From: Ectocarpus siliculosus
Lineage: Eukaryota > Sar > Phaeophyceae > Ectocarpales > Ectocarpaceae
Direction of reading: 5' to 3'
Assembly: GCA_000310025.1 (NCBI GenBank)
Contig: FN648476.1
Span: 117,871 to 138,354 of the forward strand
DNA: 20,484 bases
Below the pieces are notes generated by a model. It saw nothing but the letters and a program-made list of their open reading frames with translations. It had not been told where the DNA came from and searched no databases. How positions within the stretch are numbered: position 1 is the first letter of the stretch; every line of letters starts with the position of its first letter. Made by a program: the position numbers and the translations under genes. This document shows positions 15,460 through 20,484 of the stretch, in pieces.

Positions 15460-17170
15460 GCTCGGCGCACGAGAACCCTTGGGCGCACGGCGCGACTAAT
15501 GGCAACGCTCGCCCCCCGTCTACGGGCAAGCTGCGGTTGCTAGTTAACCTCTCCGGGCCGCAGAAAAAACACAAGACGCGCACTCTCACAAATGGCGATG
15601 GCGAAGAAGAAGAGCACAAAGTAGGAGTCAGTCCCCAAAAAATTTGCGCCGAGAACGATTGATTTCGGGAGGGAGTGGCGGCCGTGTCCAGTCCGTTCTT
15701 GATCGACCCTCTCATTTGGTGGGTGGAAAGCTCGCCACGGCAGGCGACGAGAGGGGAGAGGGCTGTGCACCAGCTGCAGAACGATATTGCACGTTCTGAT
15801 AAGGGTGTGTGGGCTACCTCCCCTCTCTCTCTCTGTCGATTGTGTCTTGATTTTAGAATCGAACACCTGCAAGCCCTCGAGTTTGCGAGCCGCTGGAGAA
15901 CACCCACAGGGGGGCAAAGAGACAACCAACGGAGGAATCCCACCTGACCTCGTTGCACAAGGCCTGGGGTGCTTGCAACGGCAAAGGTACGGGTGTGGGC
16001 GCCCACACGCCTCGCTCTCTGCCCCCCTCCGTTGCTACCCCCCCCTCTCTTCTCTCTCTGCTGTCTCCCATCGCTTCGGCCGCTAGAACGGAGAATACGT
16101 TCGTCCTGCGACACAACACCCGCGGGTGTGTTTTGTCTTATTCTCAAGAAAAAGTCTCAAAACACTTTGCACACCCACCCACCTGTTCTCTGGACGAAGC
16201 CCCAGGCGCCAGCAATAGGACAACGTCTGTCCTTGGTCTCCCTTCACTCTCTCTCTCTCTCTCTCTCGCTTGCTCGCTCTCTCTCTGCTGCCTCGCTCTC
16301 TCCCGCGCCGCGAATAGCGCACACGCGCAACAGCTACTTGTGAGTTGCGTTTCGCACCAAACCAGCGTTGTGCGAGTAGATGGAGAGAGGTAGATGGAGC
16401 GAAAAATGCTGACGACGCCAAAGATATATGTTGCGCCGCCGCCGCCACCGCCGCCGCCGGGCTTGTTGCTTGCCCCCGCTACTCTAACACCGGAGTGTGG
16501 GAGGGACACGGCGTTTCGCTGCCATGTGTGATTGGATGTTTGCCGCAGAAGCTTGGCCCCTTTTCGTTTGTGGTGTCGGCTTGGACTACGCGCGGCCCCT
16601 TGAGTGTTTTGTGAGAACAAGAACCTGTTGTTGTCTGGATCTTGGATCCACAAGAGAAAACATGGATGTCATCAATTATGCATTGTACAGGTACTTGTAA
16701 GCAATTTTGTATCGCGTAGTCTACAGAGAGGCTGCTCTGCTGTGAACAGTTGTTAGGGGAGGCTCGCCGATATATTGCTGTGTCTATCGCGCGGGGGGGA
16801 TGATGCACGTTGCACGCTGTGCGGTTGGTAGCAGAGGACATGCACGACAGCCGCCGTGTGCAGGTATCTACTACTGTAAGCATACATATGCATACGCACA
16901 CGCATCGGTATGGATGGAATACATCGCACAAGTGGGAATTAGAGCTAGATACTACCTCAGGTTCCGAACACGATTTCTTCTTGGGGGGAGACACTGTCGA
17001 AACCAACAGCACCGCCGCACGCAGCTATTGGGCCTTGTTGCATAACATTTGCACACAGGCTATGTAGGCGTGACAATAAAAAGGCAAGCCGCTGGGACGA
17101 ACGACATCGATTGCTGTTGTTGTGAAGAACCGCTGAAATCATGTATGTACCATCGACGCGCTTGGGCACC

Positions 17171-17728
17171 TGTTGCCCGGACACGTCGATTCGCCCCAAC
17201 ATACACCGACAGTAGTGGGTGATGTGCGAAATACAGGGCCCAACAGGAGAGAAAAATCGGGCTGCTGCAGACAAAACGAAAATATTAGTGCCAGCGGTGC
17301 AGGCTCCGTAGCTGAATCACTCTCTTGCCCCTTTCGACACATAAACAAACAACACAAACAACGAAATCGGGTACTACTACAAATACTGCGTACGGAAGTA
17401 TCCCGCTATTCTCCAACAGCCTCTGGAAGCGGGCTATCACTGTTTGGTGATCATGTTGCCCGGACACGTCGATTCGCCCCAACATACACCGACAGTAGGG
17501 GATGTGCGAAACACAGGGCCCAACAGGAGAGAAAAAACAGGGCTGCCGCAGACAAAACGAAAATATTAGTGCCAGCGGTGCAGGCTCCGTAGCTGAATCA
17601 CTCTCTTGCCCCTTTCGACACATAAACAAACAACACAAACAGCGAAATCGGGTACTACTACTGCGTACGGAAGTATCCCGCTATCTCCAACAGCCTCTGG
17701 AAGCGGGCTATCACGGTTTGGTGATCAT
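17171..17728. repeat. 283-bp tandem duplication
   Basis: Unit 1 (17171-17453) and unit 2 (17454-17728) both begin TGTTGCCCGGACACGTCGAT and end CTCTGGAAGCGGGCTATCAC plus TTTGGTGATCA. They differ by few substitutions and short indels, such as a CAAATA-type loss and GTGGGTG against GGG. The indels are not all multiples of three, so conserved coding is unlikely. The family was not recognised. Confidence 0.9.
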
Positions 17729-17823
17729 CATCGCGCGAAAACGCTCTGCTTCCCTGTCTAGTTCAATAGCTCACGCTACCGCATGGGCCGGGATGAACGA
17801 GAGCCTCCCCCCCCCCCCCCCAC

Positions 17824-17950
17824 CCAGCCGCCCTTGGGAAAATAGGAAGGAAACATTGGCCACTCGGGGATCGGGCCGGGGGGAACAATGCTCCAATCCT
17901 CTCGAGGACGACTTGTCAATGGTCTAACCGTTGAGGAATGCAAATCATAA
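17824..17950 (+). mobile_element. 5'-truncated LINE tail (copy C)
   Basis: GGAACAATGCTCCAATCCTC, TCGAGGACGACTTGTCAATG and GTCTAACCGTTGAGGAATGC align with the 3' end of the LINE at 10486-11506 read on its sense strand, so this copy is in plus orientation. It is more diverged than copy B. It ends GCAAATCATAA and is followed by a C-rich tract. Confidence 0.75.
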
Positions 17951-18484
17951 CTACACCCCCCCCACCCCCCCCCCGGTCCCACCCATCATCCCCGGGCAGC
18001 TACATGGACGAACACGAACACAATCGGAGCAGATATGTGACACCTTACACCATCGTGTGGGCAAGACCAGCGCGTGGAATCTCTCTCACGCGCAATTTGT
18101 GATATAAAATGATGATGGCACCGGCAGACAGCAGCCGCAACAGCAGCTAACCCCTCGACAATGTCAGTAGCGCGAGCACGCGGAGGAGCATTCCGGGGGG
18201 GGTGGGGGTGGACGAAGGTAGTCAGGGGAGGCGACACTACCATCGCCAAGCAGTAACACGCCCCGCTGCTTGCCTGTGGCTTGTTGCCCACGCCACAAAA
18301 ATACAGATACACTGGTCAAATCTTATCCCACGAGCGTGCCTCCCGCGACTGCTGTCTGTCTCCCCCCCCCAGGTCCAACCCCAGGGCATGGGTCGGACGC
18401 ATCCCTCTAGTCGCCAGCGCATTTTTTTTCCGCGCTGTGGGGTTAACTCAACAACGCCAGCAAGACAAATCAAGCCCTCAACCC
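17951..18484. other. Intergenic; 3' flank of the gene ending at 18658
   Basis: C-runs at 17955-17975 and 18362-18371. A 205-aa plus-strand open frame (18281-18898) runs antisense through the terminal exon of the minus-strand gene and is taken as chance. Nothing else is recognised. Confidence 0.5.
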
Positions 18485-18490
18485 TTTATT
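18485..18490 (-). promoter_or_regulatory. AATAAA poly(A) signal
   Basis: TTTATT on the plus strand, that is AATAAA on the minus strand, about 168 bp after the TAA at 18658-18660. Fits the 3' end of the unrecognised minus-strand gene. Confidence 0.55.
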
Positions 18491-18657
18491 CACACGCTCG
18501 CACAGCACGGTGGGACAAGCTGCGACGGCTTGGTCCGGTACGGTTCCTTTCCCGTCCCAATCTCGCCCTCCGCAGCAACAAGAAACACCATAGCATTACG
18601 CCTGGTCTACAAGGCAGTAAGCAGGGCGGACGGGCGGCCCCGTGGCTGCGACCGGGG

Positions 18658-20257
18658 TTACTTCTTGCCCGCGCGTAGTCCGGCTGCGAGCAAGTCATCG
18701 AGGTCTGCCTTGGGGTTCTTGCCCTGTCAAAAAAAGAAAAAATCACGTCGAAACAAACAAAACATGAGCACAGGCCACCACAAGCCAGAAAATGAGGTAT
18801 CAGAAGGGACGAACAGGGAGGGAAGAGAGAGTGGCCTTGTTGTGCCGCCACAAAAGGGCCGGAGAACAACGGCGGAGAAAATGTTTTTTATAGTCTGAAG
18901 TCTTGTAGATACTGCGGTCCACGTATTAGGAATACGGGTCGCCACGTTCAAGTGCCGGCATCAATTTCGTTGAGCCGACCACCCGGCCGCCCATTGAACG
19001 TTGCCAGCGTCAGACCGTAACACAAACTGAAGGTATTTTCATTGGTCAGCCAAAGTTCGGAGAATGCGCGGCCGGCGCCCGGAGTGCCGAGACGAAACCT
19101 CTCTAGAAACCCTTTTGGGACAGAAATGCAACAATCTACGTGAACGCAGTGTGCGTGGTTGTAACCTGCATCGACCGCGCTAATCGGCTGACCAATGAAA
19201 ACAACTCAGTGCCAGCCGGAAAAAATGAAGAAGGCCCACGGAGTCTAACCTTCCGAGAACGGGCGGCGCCCAGACTGCCGAAGCAAACAAATCTATGCAT
19301 GGGGGCGTGTGCGTGACATGTTGCTTGTAAGGGGAACGTTTGGACGTGCGGCTGGCAACACGCGAAACGGTTCAAAATACGCTTCCAATGAACTTTTTCG
19401 GGTCGTTTCGGTAAGACGCTTCGCGTTTCGTCCGCGCAAATAAAGGACGATGTCCACAGGGCACGCTGGTGTCGGTCAGCCTCCTGCTACTCCTGCCGCG
19501 GACCCTTGCGCGCTCTACAGCACGCGGGGCGTGTGATTGGCCCATGCTCTACGCTGTTCGACTTGAGAGGGGTGGGGCCTGACCCCTCCTTTTTATGCAC
19601 CAAACACGGTCGATGTTTTTGTCACGAGACACACAGGCACACGCAGACAAGCGGTTTCCGTGCCTTAATCGCGCTGAGACTGACGTCTTTCCATCGGTCA
19701 GCCCCTTGATGTGGTCGATGCTAACAACTGACAACAAAGACGAACATGAACACACGTTTTCTTATCCCGCTGTAAACGATTGGCGTCTTTTCATTGGTCA
19801 GCCGGCTAGCGCGGTCGATGCTAGTTCGAACACAGACAGTATTGGTACCCCAAGAAGCAAGACTCTGTCGTCCAACGCCTGCGCCCCTCAGGTTAGAACC
19901 CATTCATTAGAAAAACCCATCCATTAGAGTACGCGTTCGCGTTGTTTATCCCGCCATAAGACTAACGCCTACTCATTGGTCAGCCGGTTAGGGCAGTCCA
20001 TGCAAAAGAAAGAAAAAACACGCACGCACACACGCTCGTGTTTTACCCCGCACTACGACTGGCGTCTTTTCATCGGTCAGACGGCTGTTGTAGCGCCGTC
20101 GATGCTAACGGCAAACACATACACACACCTTGAGCTTCTTGGCATTGGTGGTTCCCCTCACGGCCACACCCTGCGTCGTCCCACCGTGCTTGGCCTGCAC
20201 GTCTTCGTAAAGCGACGGGTCCCAAGGCAGCTTCGTATGCTTCGACTCGTGGTGGGC
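18658..20257 (-). CDS. Unrecognised protein, last two exons (3' end of a gene)
   Basis: Exon 20129-20257 (43 codons: AHHESKHTKLPWDPSLYEDV, QAKHGGTTQGVAVRGTTNAK, KLK) ends in phase 0 at AAG|GTGTGT. Terminal exon 18658-18723 follows acceptor TTGACAG and reads GKNPKADLDDLLAAGLRAGK, K, stop TAA. The join is in frame, and the hydrophilic, Lys-rich C-terminus looks like real protein. The intron (18724-20128, 1405 bp) holds a cluster of the two-hairpin repeat. The 5' limit of the first exon rests on CCCCTAG next to poor-quality sequence, so it may be wrong. I do not recognise the family. Confidence 0.65.
19025..20111. repeat. Cluster of the two-hairpin repeat, six copies
   Basis: Plus-strand copies start at about 19025 (degenerate), 19678, 19778, 19960 and 20057. 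One inverted copy lies at 19168-19213. Shared core: TTTTCATCGGTCAGCCGG then TTAGCGCGGTCGATGCTAAC. Spacings of 100, 182 and 97 bp among the last four suggest a roughly 100-bp unit with one decayed copy near 19870. Three of these copies are preceded by a TTATCCCGC- or TTACCCCGC-type string, and CA-rich sequence is common after them. Located in the intron of the gene at 18658-20257. Confidence 0.8.
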
Positions 20258-20260
20258 CTA

Positions 20261-20484
20261 GGGGTTGGGGGGGGGGGGGGGGGGGGGGAAAAAAGGCCCC
20301 CCCAAAACGGAAAAAAAAAAAAACAAACCCCGGAAAAAGCCCCAACAAAGGGGGGGGGTTCAAACACCGGGGGGCCCCCAAAAAAAAAAAAATTTTAAAA
20401 AATCGGGGGGCCCTTTGGAAAGGGGGGAAAAAAAAAAAAATTTTGGGTCTAAGGGGCAAACCCCAAAACCCCAAAAATCAGGGT
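20261..20484. other. Low-quality contig end
   Basis: From the G run at about 20266 onward the sequence is almost all homopolymer blocks (G, A, C and T runs of 3-22). This is what trailing, uncalled read signal looks like. No feature should be called here. Confidence 0.85.

Larger units (their letters stand above)
14744..17170. other. Gene-poor stretch with trinucleotide repeats
   Basis: Contains (GCT)11 at 14884-14916, (CAG)14 at 15415-15456, CT-rich runs at about 15820 and 16245-16300, and a GCC run at 16434-16457. A minus-strand open frame at 15293-16147 (284 aa, with poly-Ala from the CAG run) shows no domain. A plus-strand segment 15857-15987, between an ATTTTAG acceptor and a GTACGG donor, is open in one frame (ending ESHLTSLHKAWGACNGK) and might be an exon. 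Nothing is firmly supported. Confidence 0.4.

Noticed and set aside
15293-16147. 284-aa minus-strand frame with poly-Ala
   Set aside because: Poly-Ala comes from the CAG run and no domain or splice support was found; long frames are expected by chance in GC-rich DNA.
18281-18898. 205-aa plus-strand frame
   Set aside because: Antisense to the terminal exon and 3' UTR of the minus-strand gene; no domain.

Overview
The window is eukaryotic nuclear DNA. Its main content is most of one myosin heavy-chain gene on the minus strand, in at least 14 coding exons (N-terminus near 10116, last visible exon ending at 727, gene leaving the left edge). All introns seen are GT-AG, mostly with GTGAGC-like donors. 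Myosin introns of 179 to about 1260 bp, pyrimidine-rich acceptors, many GA/CT and CAG microsatellites and LINE debris suggest a stramenopile, perhaps a brown alga. That placement is inference from gene style and was not tested. There is no operon, bacterial gene or CRISPR array.

Layout: 1-533 is a 228-bp near-perfect inverted repeat inside the last visible myosin intron. 727-10116 holds the myosin exons, which read through P-loop, switch I, switch II, actin-binding region, SH1/converter and one IQ motif. Exon joins were checked by codon arithmetic. Exons 3-11 are all multiples of three and join in phase 0. The only join that fails is exon 1 to exon 2, so a short exon was missed there. 10486-11506 is the 3' part of a non-LTR retrotransposon (LINE) with a decayed reverse-transcriptase C-terminus. 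Two 5'-truncated copies of the same family lie at 1017-1209 and 17824-17950. 12268-12707 is a 440-bp element with terminal inverted repeats whose interior is eight 42-bp units, each built round a (near-)palindrome. 14443-14743 may be the 3' end of an unrecognised plus-strand gene with a poly(A) signal. 17171-17728 is a 283-bp tandem duplication. 18658-20257 holds the last two exons of an unrecognised minus-strand gene with a poly(A) signal. Bases after about 20261 look like poor-quality read tail.

The most interesting unexplained structures are: (a) a roughly 50-bp dispersed repeat, about ten copies, that folds into two consecutive hairpins and shows one compensatory change; (b) complementary CT/GA tracts flanking myosin exon 12, which codes for loop 2; (c) a partial duplication of myosin exon 6 with its own splice acceptor; (d) the 440-bp palindrome-array element; (e) the 228-bp inverted repeat at the left edge.
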